In this document: piece by piece, positions 1 to 11,392 of the stretch
Position numbering within the stretch: the first letter of the stretch is position 1
Layout: the number at the start of each line of letters is the position of its first letter
Assembly: GCF_030272615.1 (NCBI RefSeq)
Contig: NC_081413.1
Span: 182,788,951-182,852,950, forward strand
Reading direction: 5' to 3'
Source of the DNA: Cryptomeria japonica
Taxonomy: Eukaryota > Streptophyta > Pinopsida > Cupressales > Cupressaceae
DNA: 64,000 bases
Translations under genes and position numbers: made by a program
Notes under the pieces: model-generated
The model's input: the letters and a program-made list of their open reading frames with translations, nothing else
Databases searched by the model: none
Told to the model about the DNA's origin: nothing

Positions 1-420
1 TGCATAAAAGTTGCTTATGACAACTTTTGACAAAGTTGTCAATATGTCATTTCTCGCCTCCTAATGCCTTGGGTTAAGACTAACCCCTCCTAAAACACCC
101 TATAATCACTAAAAATACTAGGATAACTATTTCCTACACACAATTGATCCCCTTTTTTTCCAAAAGTCCTAATTGGTTTATCAAGATGCCAAAATAGGAG
201 TTTGGCTCACAAGATGGGGTCTTTTATTACAAACACACAATGCATGATTGAAACACATGTAAAACATCCTAAAGACATGTTTGATGTCTTATCCTTTCTT
301 CTTTGAGCCTGATTTATCAACTTGAAGGGGTGCTCCTTCACCATTGGATATCCTACTATGAAATCTTAGAAACCACCGGTAAGTAAACTCACTTTACTTG
401 AAAGGATTTTGGGGAAAATA
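1..420. other. Unassigned left edge of element A
   Basis: No convincing coding frame, LTR boundary or structural RNA is visible. The stretch lies upstream of the accessory-ORF remnant of element A and is probably decayed internal sequence of that element, whose 5' part lies outside the window. Confidence 0.4.
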
Positions 421-817
421 AGAAAGTGTGGTATTTTGACTGATATAAAGAGACATTATAACAATTTTGGTGAAGATGAGAAAATGCAAATTTAAGATAC
501 TATTGTTTAGTTTATGGATAAGTACAACAAATCTTTGATTGAATTGCAAGGTTTGATTCCTGATTCTTTCTATGATAAATTGGAAGCAAGATGGAAAACT
601 ACTATAAAGAAGGACAAAGAATTGATTGAATTTGTACTGATGCATCTACAACCGAAGACCTCTAGGGAGGATATTCAAGAAATTATTTGTAATTAAAGGG
701 CATTATTTCTTACAAAGAAAAGGTTGATAAGAATGTTAATTGGTGAATCTCAGTTTGTACATGCTGAAACTGAGCAAATTCTGAAGAAATTTTTAGGACT
801 TATTCCAAAAGAAGAAG
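421..817 (+). pseudogene. Accessory ORF of element A, first segment
   Basis: This frame encodes a segment with in-frame stops at 694-696 and upstream of 514. Its residues align by eye with the accessory ORF near the right edge of the window (63500-63900). Shared features are an acidic FxxDEK-type patch, then a YDKLxxxW / LYKSLxxKW segment, then LFxTxxRLxxL. Function is unknown and I recognise no catalytic motif. The frame stops abruptly at 817, where a minus-strand copia element inserted. It resumes in phase at 5777 after one copy of the 5-bp duplication agaag, so this is the same gene as 5777-7091. Decay by stops and a later frameshift makes it a pseudogene. Confidence 0.6.
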
Positions 818-1306
818 TGTGAGATTTTTCCAAGATCAAGAGCTCAATGAAAAGTACAAATTAGAGAGATGAAATATAGGACAAGAATAAACTATATTAT
901 CATCAATAGATAGATGATCAAAAGATCAATAGTTGTTACATAAAATGAATATGAGCCTGCATATATAGGCAAGGCTATATGGATATGTGAGCACACAAAC
1001 ATGACATGTGGCTCAATAAGAAACAAGGTAGGTAGGAAATAGGTGTGGTAGGTAGGAGAAACAATATAGTATTCCACATGAGGTGGATCACCCACTGAAG
1101 GTGGAATTATCACTCCATAATAAGTGGATATGATAAAGTAGTAACAAGATCACACCATAAAAGGTAGAAATTCTCCTACATACACTATCCCAATGTGGCA
1201 CAAACACCCAAGTGTCTCATACCCAAACTACTATGAATTGCATTATCCTAAGTAAACTTAAGTAAGGTGTAATAATATCCATGATGAATAATTAATTACA
1301 CCAACA
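818..1306 (-). repeat. 3' LTR of the gag-protease copia element
   Basis: Begins tgtgagattt and ends ccaaca on the plus strand, giving TG...CA borders. It matches 5282-5771 along its full length with scattered substitutions. Both copies carry the gtgagcacacaaacatgac block and the gtaggtaggaaataggtgtg block. Confidence 0.95.
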
Positions 1307-1316
1307 CCCCCCCTTA
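1307..1316 (-). other. Polypurine tract
   Basis: A run of seven C on the plus strand, followed by tt, directly abuts the LTR. On the element's sense strand it reads aaggggggg, the usual primer for plus-strand synthesis next to a 3' LTR. Confidence 0.8.
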
Positions 1317-2158
1317 AGTGCAACTTAGGGGAATGCACTTAAGTCTACAATGCAACTAAGAAATGCAAGATGGGTCCCGACTATGAGGCCATGATAGGTA
1401 CCCATGTACAAATGCAAATACAAACCAATGCAATGAAATCTCTCACAAAGTAGGGAAAGAGAGGAAAACCCAATGGGAAAAAACCCTCCCCCCAAAGAGA
1501 GATGAAAGATATAAAAGAGAACTCTCATAGAAGTATGTGAGGAACAAAACCCCATGTGAGGAAAAATGCCCCCCCCCATATGAGAGAAGAAGAGAAGCTA
1601 GGAAGCCCCCCCTCAATGTAGAATCTACACCAATGATAGAAGCTCGATGATGTATGAAGAAACTTCTCCACAAACATTGAACAACTTTCCTCCCCTTAGG
1701 AAGAAATAAAACCAAAGGTGTATCCATGAAGTCTCCCCAATAATGAAGGGAAGATGTATGAAAAAAACTCACGATGAATGAAATCTCTAAAAAATGCTCA
1801 AGTGTCCCCATGTTGATGCTGAAAGATACCCCCTCCAAAGGTGGTAAACTTCTCCACACTACTGAAAGGAACTCCAAGATCTAGTGGAGATGAAAGTAGA
1901 ACAAGTCCCAAAGACTCACATGTCTCCTCTAAGCATAAAGAGCCCTCCTCCAACTTCTGTACATAAGTTTAGAGAATGAACAAGAGGGTCAGAGTGTTCC
2001 CTCGCAACAATCAAAGAAGGATCATCTTCATCAAAGAGAAGATGAATATCATCAATGATATCTCCCAAATCTGCAATGTAGGATTCCACAAACAAATCTC
2101 CAATGTCTGTGAAGTAGTCATCCTAATGAACTGAAGCTGGAAGACATGAAATATCCTA
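1317..2158 (-). other. Post-protease region without pol
   Basis: A complete copia element would hold integrase, RT and RNase H between protease and the polypurine tract. Here only about 0.85 kb is present. Short open frames exist on the minus strand (for example 1443-1877), but none has integrase or RT motifs. The part nearest the protease (about 1920-2158) keeps an acidic, possibly coding frame. Confidence 0.6.
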
Positions 2159-3764
2159 CTACACTAAATCATAAGAAGACAAAACTATTGCACTATTTTC
2201 ATCATCAAGTACAATAGGTGATGTGATATAAATAGGAGGAGATGAAGCACAAGGCTCAAGAATGGGGTCACATGTGAGAATCCCCAAGTTCAAGTACCGA
2301 AAGTTCTCAAAATCTGAATCATCATAAGAAGTGTGATCGTCATGTGTAGAATCATCACGTGTGAAATCATCTTCATCAACAAAATATGAAAAGGAGTATA
2401 ACCGAGATGCATGATCAACCACCCCAGTCACAATGATAGCTCTAGTCAACAAGTCTCTAATGAAAATTGACTCAGTTGTGAACTCCACAATTGTCTTAGT
2501 TGCTCCATGTGTGATTTGATAGATGGAAAGGAGATTGGTTGTCAAATGGGGTACACACAACACATCATTGAAGGAGTTATCCCCAATGGAAATAGTTCCT
2601 TTCCCAATCACATCCATGTATGTATGATTTCCCTTCAAAATATGCGGCATGGTGCAAGGATCAAATGAATAGAACATAGACTACAAAGATGCCATATGAT
2701 GAGAAGCCCCTGAATCTAGAAACCATCTCCTTGAATCATGACTTATAGTAGCACAAAGAGCTTTTCCTTTTCTTGTTCCAAAAGAGTGAGTCTTCCCACT
2801 TGTAAAAGCCATGAATGCTTGCCCTTTTCCCTTTGATTGTGAGGAAGTGGAAATTGATGAATCATCCTTCTTGTAGGCATTAGGCAAATCAATGTTGTTC
2901 TTTTTGAGGATGTGTGAGAGCTCATCAATCTTCTTAGAATGGAAAAAACACTCCTCATGAACAACCTTTTTACAATAGGCACAATTAGGTCTCTCCCTCT
3001 TTGGTCAATTCTCCCTCTTGGAAGAGGATTAATCTACTTGTTATGGAGAAGGTGATGCTTTGTCCTTAGGCTTTGATTTCTATTTCTTACTGTTTGAGTT
3101 GTCCTTTCCTTGATTTCCTTTATTCCCTTGATTTGCCACTAATGCTTGAGACTTAGAAGCCTTAAGAATGCCCATTCTTATCAACTTAGTTTGTTCCATC
3201 ATCAACATTTTGGTGAAAGCATCAAATGTAGGCATTGTGTAGCTTGAACCCATTGTCATCCTATGTGTTTTGAAACTAGAAACAAATACTGCATATTATT
3301 GTGGAAGTTTGCCCATCAAATTGAAGATCAATTGAGTATCCTTCTTATCAATGCCACAATTCTTGAGTTGTTCCCTCAACTCTTTTTCCTTAGTGACATA
3401 ATCTTTTATCATATCAAGTTCTTGGGATCCAACATGGTGAGATCACTATCAATCTGATATCCTGTAATCTCATCAACTTGACCATACAAGTCTTGAAACT
3501 TTTGCCAAGAATCCTTGATTAGAGTACATTTCTCAATATGAAAAATGAGATCCTTTGATACATACTTTATTAAGGTACCAATTGCCATGATATTTTAGTG
3601 AGCCAATACAAGTGACCAACAGGATCAGCCTTAGGATCAGCGAGAGCAACAATAGTTCCATCAATATAATGAGTTAGTCCTTTTTCCATAAGTTTACTCC
3701 ATGCATCAATTTTCCAAGTAGCATAATTATGAGGAGTTAAGAGAGGAAACTTAGGAGAACCCAT
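2159..3764 (-). pseudogene. gag-pro: Copia gag-protease polyprotein, decayed
   Basis: The gag start is best placed at the ATG ending at 3764, giving an MGSPKFPLLTPHNYATWK start typical of copia gag. A UBN2-like stretch follows (about 3560-3400; IFHIEKC..., QKFQDLYGQVDEI), with stops and frame breaks. A zinc-knuckle remnant (CAYCKKVVH, about 2985-2950) comes next. Then comes the aspartic protease with WFLDSGASHHM (about 2730-2690), followed by the usual ILKGN...GKGTISIG and VLCVPHLTTNLLSI segments. One in-frame TAG (2681-2683) splits the protease core. Gag would form the particle and the protease would mature it. The coding frame ends in an acidic tail with no integrase behind it. Confidence 0.85.
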
Positions 3765-5268
3765 AGAAGCAAAAACAAAGGAACACAAGAGAATAAAAGC
3801 ACAAGAGACACCCCCCAAATTCACTCAATCAAAGTACCCTCCCCCTAAAAAAAAAATAAATGATGATTTTGGCACTTTATATGTAGTGCATGTACAATAG
3901 GCCACTTGCAAACAATGGCTAGGTCGACTTATGATTTTGTTTTACAACTACCCCAATAGGCTTAGAACTATAATGCAAAAGACTAGAAAGATAGATCTAT
4001 GCAATGCAAGTGCCAAATTGGCCAAACAAGACCATATGCTGAAAGTACAATTTCTACCAAATATTTCTACAAGCTCATAACATATAATGATAGTAGACAA
4101 TAAATTATGCACTTTCAAAAAAAATGGCACCTAAAAAGAAGTTCGTATGAGCCCAAATAGAGTCCCAAAAGTTGCAGAAACAAGGATTGGATAGGTATAG
4201 TCACCAAAATCTAAGATTTCTAAAAAATATGTCCATCAAAATCAAAAAATAATTCCACCACGTGAAAGTACATGAAATTATAGCCCATTTCAAAATTGCA
4301 CCAAAAAAGGAACAAAAATGAGCAACATATGGCCATTTGAAGTTGAACAGCAAAATCAAAAAGCTCAATGGAGGGGGCCTGCCAAATTTTCAAAAAAATG
4401 ATGATGTTAGAAAACACAATGTTAAATTTGATGGCCATATGACCATCACAAAAACTTCACCTCCTTGTTGACTGGGCATTCGTACAGTATGGGCTTACAA
4501 ATGGAAGAGTTTGATTGGCTGAAAAGTTGACGTGGCAGTATGGTCTGGTTTGTGTGTCATATGGAATGACATGGAAAGGTATGCATGGAAGGTGATATGT
4601 CAAGATGGTAATGTTGACTGGATTATCACCATGGTAGACTAAGGTGATGTGATAGTTGTCATGTCTGGACATGTGGTAGTGGGTTCGCGGGGTCTACATG
4701 GTGACTGGACCAGACGTTAAGATCGTAGGGTTAGCGGGGCTGGTGCTAGCGGTGGAGGGGCTGGGGCCAGAGCAGCGGTGCTGGTGGTTAGGAAACTCGA
4801 TGGATGGCGACAGAGATAGGGAAGAATCACCAATAGGATGATTGAAGGTCGGGCGGTGGATGTGCAGCAGACTGGCGGTGGGGAGGTTGCCGAGAGGGAG
4901 CCAGGGTTGGTGCCAAGAGGCGGTGGAAAAAATAGAAACTAGTAGTCAGGATAGCACCGAAGAAGGTACAAACTATAGTGGGTGCCAATGGGAGACACCA
5001 AGTATAGGCGGCGGCAACATCCATGCAGAGGTAAATTCAAAAAAATATGTACCGTACCGCTCAAATTGGGCAAATTTTTTCTCCAAGCCCCAAATTTGAC
5101 TTTCATCGAATATAGGCAAATTTATAGTCAAAATTCATAGAAATGGCCACCCAGATGCAATGGCAAGGTCAGATCTGGTCTAGGATGCCTCCAAAAGATA
5201 TTTCTCCTTAGATCTATCTCTTGACATTACAATAATGCCTCTCAAAGACGAATCAATGTTGCTCTAAT
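3765..5268 (-). other. Long leader of the gag-protease copia element
   Basis: About 1.5 kb between the PBS and the gag start, longer than usual for copia. About 4690-5030 is markedly richer in G and C than its surroundings, with ggtgctagcggtggaggggc-type runs. No conserved ORF is evident. It may hold packaging signals, or sequence acquired by the element. Confidence 0.5.
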
Positions 5269-5269
5269 G

Positions 5270-5281
5270 GCTCTAATACCA
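5270..5281 (-). other. Primer binding site, tRNA-iMet type
   Basis: On the minus strand the bases directly after the 5' LTR read tggtattagagc. This is one mismatch from tggtatcagagc, the copia PBS complementary to initiator methionine tRNA. Confidence 0.88.
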
Positions 5282-5771
5282 TGTGAGATTTTGCCAAGAT
5301 CAAGAGCTCAATGAAAAGTGCAAATTAGAGAGATGAAATATAGGACAAGAATAAAATGTACTCTTATCAATAGATAGATGATCAAAATATCAATATTTGT
5401 TACATACAATGAATATGAGCTTGCATATATAGGCAAGGCTATAAGGATATGTGAGCACACAAACATGACATGTGGCTCAATAAGAAACAAGGGTAGGTAG
5501 GAAATAGGTGTGGAAGATAGGAGAAATAATATAATATTCCACATGAGGTGGATCACCTACCGAAGGTGGAATTATCACTCCACAATAAGTGGATATGATA
5601 AAGTAGTAACAAGATCACACCATAAAAGGTGGAAATTTTCCTACACACACTATCCCAATGTGGCACAAACACCCAAGTGTCTCATACCCAAACTACTATG
5701 AAATGTATTATCCTAACTAAACTTAAGTAAGGCATAATAATATTCATGATGAATAATTAATTACACCAACA
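5282..5771 (-). repeat. 5' LTR of the gag-protease copia element
   Basis: Near-identical to 818-1306, including the TG...CA borders. The target duplication agaag follows it at 5772-5776. Since it adjoins the PBS, it is the 5' LTR and would hold the element's promoter. Confidence 0.95.
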
Positions 5772-5776
5772 AGAAG

Positions 5777-7091
5777 AACCACTGAACAATAGGCGTAAGG
5801 GAGAATATTTCCCTGAAAAACTTAACATTAATGACATTATACCAGATGAGATTGTTTTTGCTGACACAAGAACTAAGCAAGATCCAATCATTATCCTTCA
5901 TGAAGAGACTGTGTTACTGGCAGCTACTTCAACTGGTACAAGTGAATAGAACACATATGTAGAGAAGAAAAGTGAAGAAAAGACTGATGAAGAAATGACT
6001 GAGCTACCAGTGAATGATAATCTACAAAACATTGAGAAACCTGAATAGTCAGATGCACAAGAGCCACCAGTAGTTACACAAACATAAGATGTACAAACCA
6101 CTACACCACCAGTGAAGGACAAGGAGAAGGAAGAGAAGAAATCTAAAGAGAAAGTAGAGGATCATGAGGAGGATTCAAAGAAATAGAAGGAAGAGCAAGG
6201 ACATAAAGTGACTCCCCGATCACTTACATCAAAGAAAATTGTTGATGATGAGGAGGAGGATGACACTGTATTTATACAAGGAATGATTAACATGGACATG
6301 TTGAGTCCAACTGAGCTGATGGAGATTGCATTTGCCATACAATCTAAGGCACAAAAGAAGATTATGAAGGCTCAGAGAAAAGAAGCACAAACTATTCAAA
6401 GTGATGTTGATATTCTGTCTAGTATATTACTAGAGACTGAGATAGATAGTCTTCCTAATCCTATTGACAATCTAGAGCAACTGGTCACAACAATAGGAGA
6501 CCAAATGAAAAGCTTGGAGGAAGCCACAATTAAGAATATGGAAAAGGAATATGAGAAGAGAAGAATAGAACAATTAATGAAAGGCATTGATAAAGATGGA
6601 GTAGGTCTTATTGTCAAGACCTCATTAAAGAAGCCTTACAAACTAGAGGTAAAATCCTTTCCAATGTTGCAAACTTTTCATTATTTTGTGATGATCTTGA
6701 GAAGAAGAGGTAGGAATCTCAACATGAGCTAAAAGTTTTGAGTGAATCATTTAACCCCTTAAATGATTCAGCAATCAATTTTGGTAGATCTATAATTGCA
6801 TTACAATAGAGGCTTAAGGCTTATGAGGCTGAATAGGTGAAAAGAACAACTTCATTGCAGTAGTTGCATACATTATTAGTCCCTAAGATTGAGATTTTGT
6901 AGAGAGGCTACAAGGAGACTCAAGCAATTTTGGATACACCAGAGATGAGAACACTTGATGCCATGGAGGAGCTTGCATCTCAAATCCGGACACATACTAA
7001 GATCACATGAACACTTTTGGAGACTTGGCACAATGATTTGACACTTTTGAAGTCTACTTTTGTAGATGTATTTCATAAGATGACATTGTAA
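5777..7091 (+). pseudogene. Accessory ORF of element A, second segment
   Basis: Continues the 421-817 frame after the copia insertion. It is a Lys/Glu-rich linker with several TAG/TAA codons, then an alpha-helical segment (6208-6660; MDMLSPTELMEIAFAIQSKA) and a heptad-like, coiled-coil-prone stretch. A frameshift near 6680 moves the continuation to another frame, which runs to TAA at 7089-7091. Most stops fall where Gln codons would fit. No known domain is recognised. It sits between gag/pol (outside the window) and the 3' LTR, a usual place for accessory ORFs of plant retroelements. Confidence 0.6.
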
Positions 7092-7338
7092 AACATTTTG
7101 AACTCCTATATATATTTGGTATTGCAAATTTTGATATATATTGCATTTATATTTTCATGTATTTTCTTACCTTTGTCATTGTTGTCAAAGGGGGAGTAGT
7201 AGTATCAGCCAAAAATTTCTAATAGCATGCAATTGCTAAGAGGAGTCATGTTATATATTTGAGTCATGAGACATAATTTTTTTAATCTAACAGACAAAAA
7301 AATTCTTAAATGTTGCCATCAATGCCAAAGGGGGAGAT
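7092..7338 (+). other. 3' untranslated region and polypurine tract of element A
   Basis: AT-rich non-coding DNA with two purine blocks: caaagggggagtagtagta near 7182 and ccaaagggggagat at 7325-7338. The second lies directly before the LTR and is the likely polypurine tract. The first looks like a duplicate of it. Confidence 0.75.
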
Positions 7339-8491
7339 TGTTAGTTTGATGATGATGTTTGAGTTGTAATTGATGACTTGTATTATGTTGTCATTGATGG
7401 AAACCATATTTTGTCAATTATTTGAGTCATTTAGTCCAACCGGTAAAGCCTAACTAGTAGTGGAGTCAGTTAAATAGTGAACAGGTAAACATGACAACAA
7501 ACCAGTAAATAGAGATAGTGCTATGATCAAGCGACTGATACAGAAGATCTGTGAAAAATTAGATATTACGGTTTGGAATGAATGTTCATGACATTGGCAA
7601 GAGTCTATGACCAAAACCGTATCAGTAGATTCAAAGTTTGGAGAGAGTTATGATGTACTAAGTAGTCAATCAAGAAGAACAGTTAACCGGTAGAGAAGTG
7701 ACACTTAGATCGCTAAATTGGTAGACTTAATGTTTTATTTTTTTTTGTGACCGACATAAGTAAATCTTGTTGACCAAGATTGGCCAGATACATTAAAACT
7801 AGGAAATTATTCCAAGGTTGTTTGTCGACTTAGTAGAGATGTTTATAAAAGGATGAATATTGTGTGATGTGTATCAGATGAAGGATCAAGATTGAAGATT
7901 TGATTGTGCGATGGAAGTTGAAGCTCTGTATTGATGTCTAGTTGGTTATAGGTGTAGAACTGAAGTGGATCTAATTAGGCATAGAGGTGATATATGCAGA
8001 TCAACTACCTAATGTTTCCTAATAGTTGCAGCAGTCTAAATACCTTAACCGGGTAGATCCTTACAGGCCTAAATGTGTAAATCTCTTAACCAGGTATCTC
8101 ATTAATTTGAGTTTAAATCCTCCAGTGAGGTTACTCCTAATAGGGTAAAGCTCCTAACAGGGCTAAGTTGTAAATACCTTGACCGGGTAACTCCTAAAAG
8201 GGTCTGCTCTTAACCGGGCATTATTGTAAAGCTCCTAACCAGGTCAGGCCTTTAACAAGGCACATTTTGAAAGACTGCAAATTTTGTGGGTACCAATTCT
8301 CATGATGGTTTTTCTCATTTGGGTTTCCACATGAAAAAACATTGTGTTATGTGGTGCATATGTTATTGGGTGTTATCTTATGTGTTTATTTTCCTTGCAT
8401 TCTTGTTAAGTTTCAAGTTGATAAAAGTGGTGATTAGATTTGTGTTGTTGTTGTTACTTGGATTGATTCCCCCCCCCCTAAGTGTCTTATA
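7339..8491 (+). repeat. 3' LTR of element A
   Basis: Starts tgttagtttgatgatg after the polypurine tract and ends near cttata, a diverged CA end. Its 3' third (about 8040-8270) is a degenerate array of taaccgggta / cctaacagggt units. The LTR of element G ends in the same style (59930-60110). The right border is set by the start of copia B pol at 8492. With no second copy in the window, the borders are estimates of about plus or minus 5 bp. Confidence 0.65.
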
Positions 8492-9828
8492 AGTTTATCA
8501 TTGTGGTTGGATAAAAGGAATACACTTTCACATTTAATGGTCTTTTTTGTGAGGTTTTTGTTCATGTTCCTCAAGATAAGCGATCTAAATTAGATTCAAA
8601 AGGTCATAAATACATCTTTGTAGGATATGGTGAGACTGTATAATGTTATAAGATTTAGAATCTTCTAACCCATGAAATGATCCTTTTTGTAGATGAGACT
8701 TTTTAGGGAATTTAGAGCTAACTCAAGTGAAGAATAATCAAAGGAAAAGAAAAATACAACACACTTTGAAACTAGAAAATAAGATGAAAATGTGGAAGAA
8801 TAGAGAGATAGACCAGATCATGGAGAAGTAGAAGAGAGTTTAAGTGAAATTTTTGAAGAGTGTATTGTAATAGAGAAGTTGAAAGTAATGAAGAACATGA
8901 GGAAGAACCTCTTACTCTACCTATGAGAAGATCCACAAGATAATAGAATCCAGTTGGTAGGTATATCCCACTAGATTTTGATTGTAGATTTTCTTTACTA
9001 AGTATTGATGATGAACTTAGATCTTTTAGGGAGGATCTCCCTTTTGAGGAAAGTGAGTCTTGGATTCAATCCATGCATGAGGAGATGATGGTGTTAGATA
9101 GTTGTGACACCTAGGATCTTGATAGTTTTCCAAAAGAAAGAAATATTATTGGATGCAAGTGGGCATCTAAGCATAATTTTGGTATATATGGTTGATTTGA
9201 GTGGTACAAGGCTAGACTAGTGGCCAAGGGCTACTCCAAGAGAGAGGGAATTGATTTTAGTGAAATATTCTCTCTTGGTGCTAGGATAACCTCTATAAGC
9301 TTCTTATTATCTATTGTTGTTTCTTGTGATTTTGAGATTTAGAAAATGGATGTTAAAAGTAATTTCTTATATGTGGACCTTGGAGAAGAGATTTATATGT
9401 GTCAACCTGATGGTTTTGTTGAGAGAGGAAAACAACAATTGGTTTGCATGTTAAAACAATCATTGTATGGTTTGAAAAATTTACCCACAATGTGGTACTA
9501 GAAGTTTTAAGAATTTTCATTAAATTTGGGTTATGTTAGAAGTGAACAAGATCATTGTGTTTATATTGAGCTTATTGATGATCAATTATTGATTATTGTC
9601 TTGTATGTTGATAATATTTTGTTTAACTGTAACAATAAGGTGGTGATAAGAGAGCTTGAAACTTATCTTTTTGGTGTGTTTGATATGAAGCATTTGGGCA
9701 TTGCTAGATTTATTCTTGGGATGAAGATCAACAAGGATCAAGTCATAGAAACCTTTGGTTAAGTCAAAGTAAGTATGTTGGCACCGTTTTGCACATAAAT
9801 TTAAAATGGAGGATAGTAAGCTAGTAAG
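8492..9828 (+). pseudogene. pol: Copia element B pol, first segment (integrase C-term to RT)
   Basis: The left part encodes the end of integrase: VFVHVPQDKRSKLDSKG and YIFVGYG, with a frameshift near 8550. Then come a linker, the RT start (GCKWASKHN, YKARLVAKGYSKREGIDF), the KMDVKSNFLYVDLGEEIYM block, LKQSLYGLKN, and the RT catalytic region. There the usual YVDD box reads YVDN (about 9604-9615). Several TAG codons replace Trp or Gln. The frame stops at 9828, where D1 inserted, and continues at 22807. The two sides join in phase as SKLVS-IPFPISTKLS. This is a dead copy. Confidence 0.88.
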
Positions 9829-11368
9829 TGTAGACACCTAAAAATGGTCAACGCTTGCAGAGTCATACTTTAACATTGGCGCATCGCCTCATTTTAGGTT
9901 TTTGCATCGCATTAACATTTCTCCTATGATTTGCACTTGGTTTTTATCATTTGCGAACATCGAGTCTTTCTTCTACATTCTTCATTTATCTCGTTCTCAA
10001 ATTTGGTCTTGTCGACAACACTATCCAGTCATGATTTTAATCGATCTTATCCTATTGCATCAATGTGTGTGCTTATTTGTCATCATTTTGGACATCGTCA
10101 ATCCTAATTAGGGTTTTGTCCTCCTGTCAATCTTGCGATCGATTTCTCATCGATTGTTGTCCTCTTATCAATCTTGTCATCTGGTGATCGATTTATCATC
10201 AATCCTTCAATCTTTTCATTTAACGATCGATTTGTCATCGGTCGTTGTCATGTTTGATCTTGTCATTTTGTGATCAATTCGCCATTGATCGTTATCATTT
10301 TCAATCCTGTCATTTTGCAATCTATTTATCATCAACTCTTGTCATCTTGTTCGATCTTGTCATTTTGCGATCGATTTGTCATCAATCGTTGTCTGTCTCA
10401 AATATGTCAATTTGGATCAATTTGTCATTGTTCCTTGTCAATTGGCACATTTTCTCAATCAAATCATTTATCACATTGGTCATTTATCAATTCAAAATCA
10501 AATCATGATCAAATCAATTATCCTTTGTCAAGACCTAATTGTCATTCTCGCATTATTAATTCATCTTCTAGGGTTTTATGATTTTATCATTTAACCTTGT
10601 GTGTGTTATTTCTTCCTTTAGGATTAATAAATTGTTTATTTATCCTAAGTCTTCTCATTGCAATTAAATGTTCATTTAATTGGCTAATTATTCCTCTTTG
10701 TGAATTAATTAATAAGTGAAAAATTATTAATTAATTTACCTAATTTCTAATTTCCATCAATTTCCTAATTTCCTAATTTTCTAATTCCTAATTTCAATTT
10801 CCTCCTATTTCTCTCCTAAATTCATGGAAATGACATGTCAATTTGTCATAATTGACAATCAATCAATTTTGACATAGAAATTGTCATAATTTGTCATAAA
10901 TCATCAATCAACAAATTTTGCATAGAAGGTGCATAATTTGTCATAAATTTGTCATAATTGACATAATTGATTTGCAATTTCCATTTGAATTGAATTATGC
11001 TAATCTTGTCATCTCTCCAATTCCTCTATAAATTGGATGAATTTCTTCAATCAATCCCTAATCCTTAATCAGACTATTGAATTTACGCTTCTAGTACTCT
11101 TGATCAAAAATCCCATCTACTTGCTTTCAATTGTGTGTGCACTTGTAGCTGAGATCCACAACTATTTGGAGAGGAAAGAAGAACAATGGAGCTGCATGAA
11201 GGAGTATTCAAATCTTGCCTATGGTTTGCATAATATTTGCTTTTGAATGCTTTTGTTTCATGTCTCTATTGAGTGTGTCTTAGGATAGATTCATTGCAAT
11301 GGATGCATTTGTGATTGAGCTATTATGTTTATCTTGTCTTGTGATGATTTCCTATTTCCTATGCTACA
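9829..11368 (+). repeat. 5' LTR of D1
   Basis: Starts tgtagacacc and ends atgctaca. About 10130-10400 is an array of imperfect units built on gatcgatttgtcatc and cttgtcattttgcgatc. A later AT-rich part repeats taatttcctaattt and tttgtcataa. Aligns end to end with 21256-22806, with scattered differences, many of them C/T or G/A. Confidence 0.95.
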
Positions 11369-11373
11369 TTAAT

Positions 11374-11392
11374 TGGTGAACTCGACGTGAAC
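11374..11392 (+). other. PBS-like site of D1
   Basis: Five bases after the LTR the sequence reads tggtgaactcgacgtgaac. D2 has the closely similar tggtgaacccgacatgaac in the same place. Start with TGG and conservation of position support a primer binding site. I could not assign the tRNA. Confidence 0.7.

Larger units (their letters stand above)
818..5771 (-). mobile_element. Complete non-autonomous Ty1/copia element (gag-protease only)
   Basis: Two near-identical LTRs (818-1306, 489 bp; 5282-5771, 490 bp) flank a 4.0-kb interior. The 5-bp target duplication is perfect: agaag at 813-817 and 5772-5776. On the minus strand the order is 5' LTR (5282-5771), tRNA-iMet-type PBS, a 1.5-kb leader, gag, protease, about 0.85 kb without recognisable coding, polypurine tract, 3' LTR. 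Integrase, reverse transcriptase and RNase H are absent, so any movement would need pol from another element. Removing it restores the reading frame of the accessory ORF of element A. Confidence 0.93.
1..8491 (+). mobile_element. Copia-like LTR element A, right part only
   Basis: The accessory ORF remnant (about 421-817 and 5777-7091), a purine-rich tract (7325-7338) and a 3' LTR (7339-8491) follow one another on the plus strand. The 5' LTR, gag and any pol lie outside the window. A second, complete element (818-5771) has inserted into it. Beyond 8491 the DNA is pol of a different copia element (B), so A most likely inserted into B. The target duplication cannot be tested because the left end is missing. 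It resembles element G at the right edge of the window: related accessory ORF and a similar LTR style. Confidence 0.7.

Noticed and set aside
1443-1877. Minus-strand ORF of 144 codons after the copia protease
   Set aside because: No integrase or RT motif and low-complexity Phe/Ser/Leu content; it lies in the non-coding tail of a pol-less element.
7339-8491. A protein gene at 8286-8492
   Set aside because: It is hydrophobic T-rich sequence inside the LTR of element A, ending in the C-run near the LTR end; no coding support.
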